From: Candidatus Cloacimonadota bacterium
GTDB lineage: Bacteria > Cloacimonadota > Cloacimonadia > Cloacimonadales > TCS61
Length of the DNA: 6,789 nucleotides
Assembly: GCA_003647825.1 (NCBI GenBank)
Contig: QMNP01000085.1
Location: 1-6,789 of the forward strand
Direction: 5' to 3'
Positions 1-6,321 of the stretch are shown here, in pieces. Under the pieces are notes generated by a model. It saw only the letters and a program-made list of their open reading frames with translations, ran no database searches and had not been told where the DNA came from. Numbering within the stretch: the stretch's first letter is position 1; each line of letters starts with the position of its first letter. The position numbers were made by a program, and so were the translations under genes.

Positions 1-297
1 AGCGATATGAACGAAATTCTAAATATAAGACGAGAAAGACATCCGCTGGAATATCCCAGTTTGGGAAGTACTTTCCGTAATCCTGAAGGGCATTTTGCCG
101 GATTATTGATTCGTGATTGTGGTCTTGCTGGAAAACAAATTGGAGGAGCTCAGATCAGCGATAAACATAGTAATTTTATTGTTAATCGGGGAAATGCAGA
201 ATTTTCTGATGTGATCCAGTTAATAGAGTTGGCAAAAAAAGAAGTAAAGAGCAAGTATGGTATTGATCTAAAACTTGAGATCAAAGTTATAAATTGA
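1..297 (+). CDS. murB: UDP-N-acetylenolpyruvoylglucosamine reductase MurB, C-terminal part (5' end outside window)
   Basis: MurB reduces UDP-GlcNAc-enolpyruvate to UDP-MurNAc with NADPH and FAD in the cytoplasm, the second committed step of peptidoglycan precursor synthesis. Only the last ~98 codons are present. The frame is open to base 1, so the ATG at base 7 is an internal Met, not the start. The visible part is the MurB C-terminal domain. It has the PSLGSTFRNP motif, whose Ser after Gly (residue 21 counting from the Met at base 7) matches the family's catalytic proton-donor Ser. It continues with AGLLIRDCGLAGKQIGGAQIS, then KHSNFIVN, and ends with LKLEIKVIN, whose Glu (residue 91) matches the conserved catalytic Glu near the MurB C-terminus. 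The stop shares its last base with the ftsQ ATG, which implies translational coupling. No ddl lies between murB and ftsQ. Assignment is firm from motifs plus dcw context. Confidence 0.95.
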   Translation, partial: SDMNEILNIRRERHPLEYPSLGSTFRNPEGHFAGLLIRDCGLAGKQIGGAQISDKHSNFIVNRGNAEFSDVIQLIELAKKEVKSKYGIDLKLEIKVIN

Positions 298-1085
298 TGA
301 GAAAAATATTTTCTAAACCAAAAAAAAGATATGTTAGGAGAAAGAGAACTGGCTCCAGCCGTTATTTTTTCTATTTTATTTTAGCTCTGAGCGTTATTTT
401 TGGATTGGTTTGGGGAATTAGAACCATATTTACTAAACTCAGTATGTTCGAGATAGATCATATAGTGATAAAAGGTAATGAAAATCTTGAAACTGAATTT
501 TTAGAAAATCTCGCTCAAGACTTTATGGGACTGAATTTATATGCAACATCCAAAAAAGATATCTTACAGAAATACGAAAATATTACGAGAATTAAAGATA
601 TTTCAGTTGGCAGGATCTTCCCTAATAAGATCAAAATAGGCATCCAGGAAAGATTAGGTAAATTTTTTGTTAAAACCCTGGAAGGTGAAATCTTCCCTAT
701 TGATGTTGAAAGGATTGTATTGGATAATGACACATTTTATGCAAATGAGAATCTTCCGATCATTGATATTGCAGATTCAACCAAAAATATTGTGGTTGGC
801 AGAAATATTCGAAACGATTTCGTGGAAGAGATCTTCAGATTTTGCGATGAAGTTCATTTGTATTATCCGGAATTTATAAATAATATTTCAGAATTTTACC
901 GAGCAAACGGTGAATTATATATTGTGGAAGCCAATACAGGATATAAAATTGTATTTGGCAGTGATGAGTTAAGCGATAAAATTAAGAGGTTTAAGTTTTT
1001 GGAACAGAACAGAACATTTGAAAAAGGCAAGATCATTGATCTTAGATATAAAAATCAATTAGTTATCAGGTCGGAGGAAGAATGA
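297..1085 (+). CDS. ftsQ: Cell division protein FtsQ/DivIB
   Basis: FtsQ is the bitopic inner-membrane divisome scaffold that recruits FtsL/FtsB and later septal synthesis proteins. I start it at the ATG at 297, which shares a base with the murB stop (TGATG). A TTG three bases upstream would add one residue and is less likely. The 262-residue product has a basic cytoplasmic tail (KPKKRYVRRKR, residues 8-18) and one membrane segment (about 23-46). A POTRA-like domain follows (about 50-118), beginning FEIDHIVIKGNENL and ending VGRIFPNKIKIGIQER, the typical FtsQ signature of the form R-x-FPN-x-hydrophobic-x-I-x-hydrophobic-x-ER. The rest is the extracytoplasmic beta domain (about 119-262). No clear Shine-Dalgarno precedes it, consistent with coupling to murB. 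The 3' end overlaps ftsA by four bases. Sequence is poorly conserved across phyla, as usual for FtsQ, so position and architecture carry much of the weight. Confidence 0.92.
   Translation: MRKIFSKPKKRYVRRKRTGSSRYFFYFILALSVIFGLVWGIRTIFTKLSMFEIDHIVIKGNENLETEFLENLAQDFMGLNLYATSKKDILQKYENITRIKDISVGRIFPNKIKIGIQERLGKFFVKTLEGEIFPIDVERIVLDNDTFYANENLPIIDIADSTKNIVVGRNIRNDFVEEIFRFCDEVHLYYPEFINNISEFYRANGELYIVEANTGYKIVFGSDELSDKIKRFKFLEQNRTFEKGKIIDLRYKNQLVIRSEEE
1073..1077 (+). promoter_or_regulatory. Shine-Dalgarno of ftsA inside the ftsQ 3' end
   Basis: GGAGG lies four bases before the ftsA ATG at 1082, within the last codons of ftsQ. It fixes the ftsA start and, with the ATGA overlap, suggests both re-initiation and independent loading of ribosomes on ftsA. 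Confidence 0.7.
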
Positions 1086-2347
1086 AGACCGGTCAGATTA
1101 TAACAGCGATAGATATTGGTACAACCAAGATCTGTGTGATTATTGCTCAGATCAATGACGAATTGAAATTGGAAGTAAAAGGTGTAGGAACAGGCAGTTC
1201 TGTAGGTCTGGTAAATGGAATTGTTGTAGATATAATGAAAGCTTCTGCTTCTATCCATTATGCTATTCAAGAAGCAGAATCAATAGCTGGAACTAAAGCC
1301 AGGAATATATTTGTTGGAATTGCCGGAGATCATATTAAAAGCCAGAATACACTTGGCAGGATATCTCTTACATCCGGCAGCGATCCTATGGAAATTACCC
1401 AGCAGCACATAGAAGACGTTATCACAAATTCCAAGAATAATGTAAAGATCCAGCAGGGAAATGAACGTCTTGAAATAATCCATGCTATTCCTCAGTATTA
1501 TAAAATTGATGACCAGGAAGGCATCATGAATCCGCTGAGTATGAGTGGTTTTAACCTTTCCGTTTATGTTCATATTGTTATGGCCGACATCAATACAATG
1601 AAAAACATAACTCGTTGTATAGAAATCGCAGGCTATAAGGTAGAAGATATTTACCTGGAACCAATCGCCTCTTCAAATGCAGTTTTAAATGAAGTTGAAC
1701 GAGAATTGGGATCAATAATCATAGATATTGGTGGTGGTACTACTGATATTGCTGTCTTCTTCAAAAATAGTATTCGTTACAGTGATGTTATTCCAGTTGG
1801 TGGTACAAACATTACTCAAGACCTTGCTATTGGACTTCACACATCCCCCCAGAATGCTGAAGATATTAAGCTTACCAAAGGCAATTCAATTGCTTCTCAA
1901 ATACCAGAAGACAGGCTGATAGATGTTGAAGGAATCGGTGGCAGAGAATCTAAGAAGCGCAAGCTTAGATATATTACAGAAATCATTGAAGCCAGGATGC
2001 GCGAAATATTTGAAAGTGCTTACAAAAAATTGAATGAGCAATACGATCTTAAAAGAATTACCGCCGGTCTTACGATAACCGGAGGTGCATCTCTGCTTAC
2101 TAATAGCGAAACATTGGCAGAAGAGATTTTCAATATGTCCACTAAAATCGGCTATCCCCACCTGGAGTTGTTAGCTGGAGCTACAGAAAAATTACAAAGT
2201 CCGAAATATGCCACTGCTGTTGGCATACTCTATCAAGCATTCAGCGAGATAGAAAATAAAAATTTTAAAATTAAGAATTTTAGCGAAAGTGATCCTATCA
2301 CAACTTTTTTTAAAAAATTGATCGCTAATTTTAAAGATTATATATAA
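1082..2347 (+). CDS. ftsA: Cell division protein FtsA (actin-like FtsZ membrane tether)
   Basis: FtsA is an actin/Hsp70-fold ATPase that polymerises on the inner membrane, anchors FtsZ and signals to the later divisome. The 421-residue length is typical. The phosphate-1 loop is AIDIGTTKICVII (residues 9-21). The FtsA-specific 1C domain lies at about 83-165, following the family block GIAGDHIKSQNTLG (79-92). The phosphate-2 loop is IIDIGGGTTDIAVF (213-226), and the adenosine loop is GLTITGGASLL (329-339). KYATAVGIL (375-383) is the conserved C-terminal actin-fold segment. The last ~15 residues (ITTFFKKLIANFKDYI) can form an amphipathic helix with Phe/Leu/Ile on one face and Lys on the other, as expected of the FtsA membrane-targeting sequence. 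The start is fixed by GGAGG and the ATGA overlap with ftsQ. ftsZ follows after 13 bases, so the partners are co-expressed. All expected nucleotide-binding motifs are intact. Confidence 0.97.
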   Translation: MKTGQIITAIDIGTTKICVIIAQINDELKLEVKGVGTGSSVGLVNGIVVDIMKASASIHYAIQEAESIAGTKARNIFVGIAGDHIKSQNTLGRISLTSGSDPMEITQQHIEDVITNSKNNVKIQQGNERLEIIHAIPQYYKIDDQEGIMNPLSMSGFNLSVYVHIVMADINTMKNITRCIEIAGYKVEDIYLEPIASSNAVLNEVERELGSIIIDIGGGTTDIAVFFKNSIRYSDVIPVGGTNITQDLAIGLHTSPQNAEDIKLTKGNSIASQIPEDRLIDVEGIGGRESKKRKLRYITEIIEARMREIFESAYKKLNEQYDLKRITAGLTITGGASLLTNSETLAEEIFNMSTKIGYPHLELLAGATEKLQSPKYATAVGILYQAFSEIENKNFKIKNFSESDPITTFFKKLIANFKDYI

Positions 2348-2360
2348 TTCTGGGGGCAAT

Positions 2361-3515
2361 ATGCTGGAACTAGACCTGAACCAAGATGAAATCCCTTATG
2401 GTACAAATATAAAAATAATTGGTGTTGGTGGTGCAGGAGGAAATGCCGTAGATACAATGATCGGTTACGATCTGCAGGGTGTTGAATTTATTGTAGCAAA
2501 CACTAACATTCTCGATCTTAAAAGATCGAAAGCTAAAGTTAAATTGCAGCTTGGAAAGGAAGTTACAAGAGGTTTGGGAGCGGGTGCTAATCCTGATGTA
2601 GGCCGCAAAGCAGCAGAAGAATCACGCGAAGATATTAAACGGATCCTTAAAGATACCGACTTGCTGTTTATTGCAGCGGGAATGGGTGGAGGTACTGGAA
2701 CAGGTGCTACTCCTGTAATTGCTCAACTCGCCAGAGAAATGGGAATTTTATCGATTGGAATCGTAAATCGCCCCTTCATAAGAGAAGGGAAAAAACGTAC
2801 TGTTAATGCTGAAAAAGGCATTATTAAGTTGAAAGAACAGGTTGATACTCTTATTGTAGTTCCCAACGAAAAATTAAAAGATATATTTCCTGATATGACT
2901 GTTATTGAAGCTTTTAAAAAAGCAGATGATGTTCTGTATCAGGCTGCTAAAGCAATCTCAGACATAATTCATTTCAGCGGTTATATGAATGTGGACTTTG
3001 CAGATGTAAAAACTGTTATGTCTAATCATGGTCTGGCTTTAATGGGAACTGGAATTGGAGACGGAGATGATCGAGCTGCCGAAGCGACCAGGATTGCTAT
3101 AAACAATCCGCTTCTGGCTGATATCCCGGTAGATAACGCCAAAGGAATCTTGATAAATATAACTGCCGGAAAAGACTTTAAAATTGATGAGTTTGAAATT
3201 ATCTCTAAAGAGATAGTTATGAAAACAGGTGACGAAGGGGAAATGATCACCGGCATAATCTTTGATGATGCCATGGAAGGTAAAATTAAGGTTACAGTAA
3301 TTGCAACCGGTTTAGATACACCTGCAACTTCAATATATGAACGTGAAAGTATTATCCAGGAAAAAAGCGATGATAGCGAGGACATTGGCAACACTTTGCG
3401 TAGAATTCGTGATGCAGACACAATGAATCTGCATAAACAACAGGATAATAATACAAAAGAATTTCCCGGCAAACAAATGGAGATTCCAGCTTTTTTACGT
3501 AAATTTTCAAATTGA
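2361..3515 (+). CDS. ftsZ: Cell division GTPase FtsZ
   Basis: FtsZ is the bacterial tubulin homologue that assembles the cytokinetic Z ring by GTP-dependent polymerisation. The 384-residue product has the T1 loop GVGGAGGNAV (21-30), the tubulin signature GMGGGTGTGA (107-116), the ribose-contacting E142 and R146 of EGKKR, and the T7 catalytic loop NVDFAD (210-215) with both Asp residues. The globular domain ends near GLDTPAT (317-323). A short charged linker of ~50 residues follows, then the conserved C-terminal peptide EIPAFLRKF (374-382), which binds FtsA and other partners. Two conserved spots deviate: the usual NTD of the T2 loop is NTN (47-49), and the usual TKPF-x-[FW]-EG block reads NRPFIREG (136-143). 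The start has a G-run (2352-2356) about five bases upstream as a weak ribosome site. FtsZ is the last dcw gene here; the next gene begins 17 bases later. Confidence 0.98.
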   Translation: MLELDLNQDEIPYGTNIKIIGVGGAGGNAVDTMIGYDLQGVEFIVANTNILDLKRSKAKVKLQLGKEVTRGLGAGANPDVGRKAAEESREDIKRILKDTDLLFIAAGMGGGTGTGATPVIAQLAREMGILSIGIVNRPFIREGKKRTVNAEKGIIKLKEQVDTLIVVPNEKLKDIFPDMTVIEAFKKADDVLYQAAKAISDIIHFSGYMNVDFADVKTVMSNHGLALMGTGIGDGDDRAAEATRIAINNPLLADIPVDNAKGILINITAGKDFKIDEFEIISKEIVMKTGDEGEMITGIIFDDAMEGKIKVTVIATGLDTPATSIYERESIIQEKSDDSEDIGNTLRRIRDADTMNLHKQQDNNTKEFPGKQMEIPAFLRKFSN

Positions 3516-3532
3516 AGTAGGGAAATTTAATT

Positions 3533-3874
3533 ATGGAAATTTTACTGATAAAATTTCTACTTTTAGCAGTATCGATATTTATTGTAGGAAAAGCAACAAA
3601 ACTTTTCCAGGTTGATGATTTCTTCACCGCATTCCTGGCTGCGGTTTTACTTGCTTTGGTGAATGCGGTTATACGACCGATCCTCATTTTATTAACATTT
3701 CCACTTACATTGATCACATTAGGTCTTTTCTTATTGTTTATTAATGGTTTTTGTTTGATTCTGGTCTCAAAGTTAATCCCGAAATTCCAGATAAAAGGCT
3801 GTTTAACATCTGCAGTCGCTGCGATCTTAATTTCGCTGGTTAACGTTATTCTGGAATGGTTAATTGTCATTTAA
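3533..3874 (+). CDS. Four-helix membrane protein, YvlD / phage holin family 4 type
   Basis: This is a small integral membrane protein of 113 residues that is almost entirely hydrophobic. Predicted membrane segments are about 3-19, 29-47, 49-71 (possibly to 79) and 89-112. The central ALVNAVIRPILILLTFPLTL and following ITLGLFLLFING carry the Asn, Pro, second Pro, TLG and final Asn pattern of the YvlD / 'phage holin family 4' group (DUF360-type). Members are widespread in bacterial chromosomes and mostly of unknown function. The holin label comes from topology and does not mean a phage origin. The ATG follows a GGGA ribosome site after the ftsZ stop, so it is probably transcribed with ftsZ. Nothing around it looks like phage. 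Family assignment is fairly secure; function is unknown. Confidence 0.8.
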   Translation: MEILLIKFLLLAVSIFIVGKATKLFQVDDFFTAFLAAVLLALVNAVIRPILILLTFPLTLITLGLFLLFINGFCLILVSKLIPKFQIKGCLTSAVAAILISLVNVILEWLIVI

Positions 3875-3924
3875 AATGAAAACCCTCTGAAATTGTTATT
3901 GAAGAGTCCAAAGCTTAGTTAAAT

Positions 3925-4368
3925 ATGAATCTTGATAAGATCACTTTCCGTAAAATGAAACCTGATGAGTATGAAGTGCTAATAAATCTTTGGGATGCCG
4001 CAGGATTGCATTATAAACCAAATGGACGTGATAAAAAAGAAAATCTTCTTTCGGAATTAAATAATACTCAAGAATCTTTCATATTTGCTGAATATCGTGA
4101 TGGTATAATCGGTTCAATATTGGTATCGCATGATGGACGTAAAGGTTGGATCAATAGACTGGTTGTTCATCCCCAATTCAGGAAGAAAGGTGTTGCTGCA
4201 AAATTGATTGAAAAAGCAGAAAACTTTCTTGCAGAGAATAAGATAGAGATCTTTGCCTGCCTTATAGAAGACTGGAATCAAATATCAATGGATCTATTCC
4301 AGAAAGCAGGTTACCAAAGATTTGATGATATAATATATTTTACCAAGAAACTGCACTCTGAAGTATAA
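3925..4368 (+). CDS. GNAT family N-acetyltransferase
   Basis: This is a single-domain Gcn5-related acetyltransferase of 147 residues that should move an acetyl group from acetyl-CoA to an amine; the substrate cannot be read from sequence. The core strand and acetyl-CoA pyrophosphate loop are INRLVVHPQFRKKGVAAKLI (76-95), with R86-x-x-G89-x-A91 fitting the [RQ]-x-x-G-x-[GA] motif. The later ACLIEDWNQISMDLFQKAGY (111-130) is the usual motif B region, with the Asn, Ser and terminal GY common in this superfamily. The N-terminal helix region (KPDEYEVLINLW) is also typical. It lies 50 bases after the membrane protein gene. The Shine-Dalgarno is weak: only GAAGAG, about 18 bases upstream. It may be free-standing or read through from the dcw transcript. 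Confident in family, ignorant of substrate. Confidence 0.9.
   Translation: MNLDKITFRKMKPDEYEVLINLWDAAGLHYKPNGRDKKENLLSELNNTQESFIFAEYRDGIIGSILVSHDGRKGWINRLVVHPQFRKKGVAAKLIEKAENFLAENKIEIFACLIEDWNQISMDLFQKAGYQRFDDIIYFTKKLHSEV
4326..4334 (+). promoter_or_regulatory. Possible extended -10 promoter element for the 4427 gene and FKBP gene
   Basis: TGATATAAT matches the extended -10 consensus TGnTATAAT exactly. It lies in the last codons of the acetyltransferase gene, about 93 bases before the ATG at 4427. No good -35 hexamer is seen 17-18 bases upstream. The genome is AT-rich, so a chance match is quite possible. If real, it would start a transcript near base 4341 covering the unknown gene and the FKBP gene. 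Confidence 0.25.
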
Positions 4369-4426
4369 CAATAAATTTCCTTGCAATAATTCAGCTGTTT
4401 TTCTTTTTTTCGCACAGGAGAAATGA

Positions 4427-4819
4427 ATGGCATTAATAAAAATTTCGTTTGCAGAGATTATTGATATATTAATTGCAAAAGGAGTGATTCCGGACAGGAT
4501 ATCGAATATAGAGATCGATGGAAGTTATATTTCATTTGTTTATAGAACGGGAAAAGTATTTCCTTCCGTAATTGAAGTTACATTGCAATATTTAGAATTC
4601 GAAAAAGGAGCTTTGATATTTTCAATCTCTACAGGCTGGCTGGCAGATAAATTATTAAGAGTTTTTCCATTTGAACAAAGTAAATATTTTCAGTTTGATC
4701 ATCCTAATATTTTTATTTTTGTAGATACCATTATTAAAGACAAATTCCCGGTACTACAAATCGAAAAAATAAATTTTAATAAAGAGAGATTTGAAATAAA
4801 CTTTTTTACAATACACTAA
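4427..4819 (+). CDS. Unrecognised 130-residue protein
   Basis: I do not recognise this protein. It has 130 residues, no signal peptide and no clear membrane helix. It starts with a probable helix (FAEIIDILIAKGVIP, about 8-22), then a series of alternating hydrophobic/polar stretches that look like beta strands: SNIEIDGSYISFVYRT, VIEVTLQYLEFE, GALIFSIST, and near the end VLQIEKINF and RFEINFFTI. That suggests a small alpha+beta or beta-rich cytoplasmic domain. Aromatics and Lys are frequent, and it has no Cys and no obvious catalytic signature. The ATG at 4427 is chosen because CAGGAG lies six bases upstream (4415-4420); an overlapping ATG at 4423 is in another frame that closes quickly. Its stop codon overlaps the Shine-Dalgarno of the FKBP gene, so the two are very likely co-translated. 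Codon and base use look like the neighbours. Confidence 0.8.
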   Translation: MALIKISFAEIIDILIAKGVIPDRISNIEIDGSYISFVYRTGKVFPSVIEVTLQYLEFEKGALIFSISTGWLADKLLRVFPFEQSKYFQFDHPNIFIFVDTIIKDKFPVLQIEKINFNKERFEINFFTIH

Positions 4820-4823
4820 GGAG
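4817..4823 (+). promoter_or_regulatory. Strong Shine-Dalgarno of the FKBP gene overlapping the previous stop
   Basis: TAAGGAG lies seven bases before the ATG at 4831. Its TAA is the stop codon of the preceding gene. Ribosomes finishing that gene would therefore sit on this site, a usual arrangement for coupled translation. Confidence 0.75.
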
Positions 4824-4830
4824 AAATAAA

Positions 4831-5628
4831 ATGAAAAAAATCAATTTAATCTTATCGATACTAATACTTTGCAGCACAGTTTTGCTATCGTCAGAAGGAG
4901 AAGAAATGAATTACACTACTACAGATTCCGGCCTTAAATATATTATTACTCAAACCGGAAATGGTGAAATGCCCCAAAAAGGCGATATCGTTGTTGTTCA
5001 CTACACAGGCAAATTAGAAAATGGAACTAAATTCGACAGTTCTTTAGATCGCAATCAGCCGTTTGAGTTTGAGTTGGGAGCTGGTAGAGTTATAAAGGGT
5101 TGGGACGAAGGTCTTGCACTTCTTAGCGTTGGAGCTAAAGCTACTTTTATAATCCCATCAGAATTGGGTTATGGAGCCAGAGGAGCAGGAAGAGATATTC
5201 CACCCAATGCTACTCTTGTTTTCGATGTGGAATTGCTTGCGATAAAACCTGGAATTAAAATAGAGGCATATAATATTGAAGGGAAAGTAAAATCAAAAAC
5301 TGAAACTGGCTTAGAGTTTATATTGGTAGAAGAAGGAACTGGTAAAAAAGCTGCTTCCGGCAATACTGTTAAAGTGCATTATACTGGTTATTTAGAAGAT
5401 GGTTCAATATTCGATTCTTCTGTAAAACGTGGCCAGCCATTCGAATTCGTTGTAGGAATGGGAAAAGTTATAAAAGGCTGGGATGAAGGTCTTGCCATGA
5501 TGAAAGAAGGTGATAAAGCTCGTTTAATAATTCCAGCGAACCTGGCATATGGTGAACGCGGTGCTGGTGGTGTAATTCCTCCTAATGCTACAATTATTTT
5601 TGATGTAGAACTTCTCGAGGTAAAATAG
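4831..5628 (+). CDS. Exported tandem FKBP-type peptidyl-prolyl cis-trans isomerase (two domains)
   Basis: FKBP domains isomerise Xaa-Pro peptide bonds and can act as folding chaperones. The 265-residue product begins with a signal peptide (MKKINLILSILILCSTVLLS, KK then a hydrophobic run to about 21), so the full-length form should be exported. Cys14 is preceded by Leu, so this is not a proper lipobox. Two FKBP domains follow, about 33-138 and 160-265. They align without gaps at an offset of 126 residues, with 64 identities over 109 positions by my count. Pocket residues matching FKBP12 Tyr26, Phe36, Asp37, Val55, Ile56, Trp59, Tyr82 and Phe99 are present in both: Y58, F68, D69, V87, I88, W91, Y114, F131 and Y184, F194, D195, V213, I214, W217, Y240, F257. 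Both sites therefore look active. A linker of about 20 residues joins the domains. An internal start at Met26 is possible (see the site at 4895). Family is certain; clients are unknown. Confidence 0.96.
   Translation: MKKINLILSILILCSTVLLSSEGEEMNYTTTDSGLKYIITQTGNGEMPQKGDIVVVHYTGKLENGTKFDSSLDRNQPFEFELGAGRVIKGWDEGLALLSVGAKATFIIPSELGYGARGAGRDIPPNATLVFDVELLAIKPGIKIEAYNIEGKVKSKTETGLEFILVEEGTGKKAASGNTVKVHYTGYLEDGSIFDSSVKRGQPFEFVVGMGKVIKGWDEGLAMMKEGDKARLIIPANLAYGERGAGGVIPPNATIIFDVELLEVK
4895..4900 (+). promoter_or_regulatory. Candidate internal ribosome binding site giving a signal-less FKBP
   Basis: AAGGAG lies five bases before an in-frame ATG at 4906 (Met26 of the FKBP protein). It comes directly after the hydrophobic signal segment and before the first FKBP domain. 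The bases also encode Glu-Gly-Glu-Glu, so the match may be a by-product of the coding. Translation from here would give a 240-residue cytoplasmic protein with both domains intact. Confidence 0.4.
4921..5625 (+). repeat. Diverged internal duplication of the FKBP domain
   Basis: The two halves (4921-5247 and 5299-5625, 327 bases each) encode homologous 109-residue units at a spacing of 378 bases. Protein identity by eye is about 59% over the whole unit and about 65% over the last 88 residues, with no gaps. Long stretches stay near-identical in DNA around the VIKGWDEG codons. This indicates an in-gene tandem duplication. Confidence 0.9.
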
Positions 5629-5640
5629 CGATAAAATAAT

Positions 5641-6321
5641 ATGAAAACTATTGGAATGATCGGGGGAGTTACCTGGGAATCGACGAAAGATTATTATCGA
5701 ATTATTAACGAACTTACTCGAGAACAGCTTGGTGGCGTTCATTCCGCAAAGATCATATTGTATTCGGTAGATTTTGATTTTATTTTGTCATCTGGCTGGC
5801 AACAGAAAATAGATTTATTAAGAGAGAAGGCACAGCTTCTGGAAAGAGCAGGAGCTGACTGTCTTATCATCTGTGCAAATACTCTTCACAAACTTTATAA
5901 TGAAATACAATCCGTAGTTGATATTCCGATCATTCATATTGCCGATGCAGTAGGTTCTACAATTCATAAGAAAGGACTTCACAAAGTCGGTCTTCTGGGT
6001 ACACGACCAACCATGGAAGAAGATTTTTACAAGAAAAGACTAAAAGATAAATTTGATATTGATACAATTGTTCCTGATGAGGATTCCAGAATTTTTATTC
6101 AAAAAGTTATCTACAAAGAGTTAGCAAAAGGGAATTTTCTGGAAGAATCTAAAAAGAGATATATTGAAATCTGTAATAACTTGATAGCAAATGGAGCTGA
6201 AGGAATCATTTTAGGGTGTACTGAAATTCCGCTTCTAATCTCTCAGAACGATTTTAGTATTCCTGTTTTTAATACAACATTTATTCATGCTTCTGCTGCT
6301 GTTGATTTTGCTTTGAAATAA
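5641..6321 (+). CDS. Aspartate/glutamate racemase family protein (amino-acid racemase)
   Basis: This cofactor-independent racemase family interconverts L- and D-amino acids (often Asp or Glu) using two Cys residues as general acid/base. The 226-residue length is typical for the aspartate racemase branch. The N-terminus MKTIGMIGGVTWEST matches the family's IGLIGGMSWEST opening. The first catalytic Cys is C78 in IICANTLHK (76-84). The second is C193 in ILGCTEIPLL (190-199). The repeated two-lobe layout with GLHKVGLLGT (112-121) starting the second lobe is also as expected. It may be an aspartate racemase or a broad-specificity relative of YgeA/RacX; the substrate cannot be read here. The start at 5641, 12 bases after the FKBP stop, is set by the conserved N-terminus, although no good Shine-Dalgarno is visible. 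Its stop shares one base with the start of the broken dehydrogenase gene (TAATG), so the pair was probably one translational unit. Both catalytic Cys are intact. Confidence 0.93.
   Translation: MKTIGMIGGVTWESTKDYYRIINELTREQLGGVHSAKIILYSVDFDFILSSGWQQKIDLLREKAQLLERAGADCLIICANTLHKLYNEIQSVVDIPIIHIADAVGSTIHKKGLHKVGLLGTRPTMEEDFYKKRLKDKFDIDTIVPDEDSRIFIQKVIYKELAKGNFLEESKKRYIEICNNLIANGAEGIILGCTEIPLLISQNDFSIPVFNTTFIHASAAVDFALK

Noticed and set aside
3026..3870. Long open frames on the minus strand opposite ftsZ and the YvlD-type gene (up to 172 codons)
   Set aside because: They lie opposite strongly recognisable plus-strand genes, show no family motifs, and their composition follows from the complementary coding strand.
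3533..3874. Prophage holin, suggesting a phage remnant beside ftsZ
   Set aside because: The family name is historical. There are no endolysin, capsid, integrase or attachment-site signals nearby, and members are common chromosomal genes.
3875..3924. Hairpin or promoter in the gap before the acetyltransferase gene (CTCT ... AGAG; TTGTTA as a -35)
   Set aside because: A four-base stem is too weak, and there is no -10 hexamer at a proper distance.
4358..4409. Possible terminator after the acetyltransferase gene: CTGAA / TTCAG followed by a T-rich run
   Set aside because: The stem would be only five base pairs with a loop of about 27 bases and is not directly next to the T-run. The T-rich tract alone is not enough in an AT-rich genome.
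4831..4873. Lipoprotein signal with Cys14 as the modified residue
   Set aside because: The residues before Cys14 are Leu-Ile-Leu; a lipobox needs Gly, Ala or Ser just before the Cys. Ordinary signal peptide cleavage is more likely.
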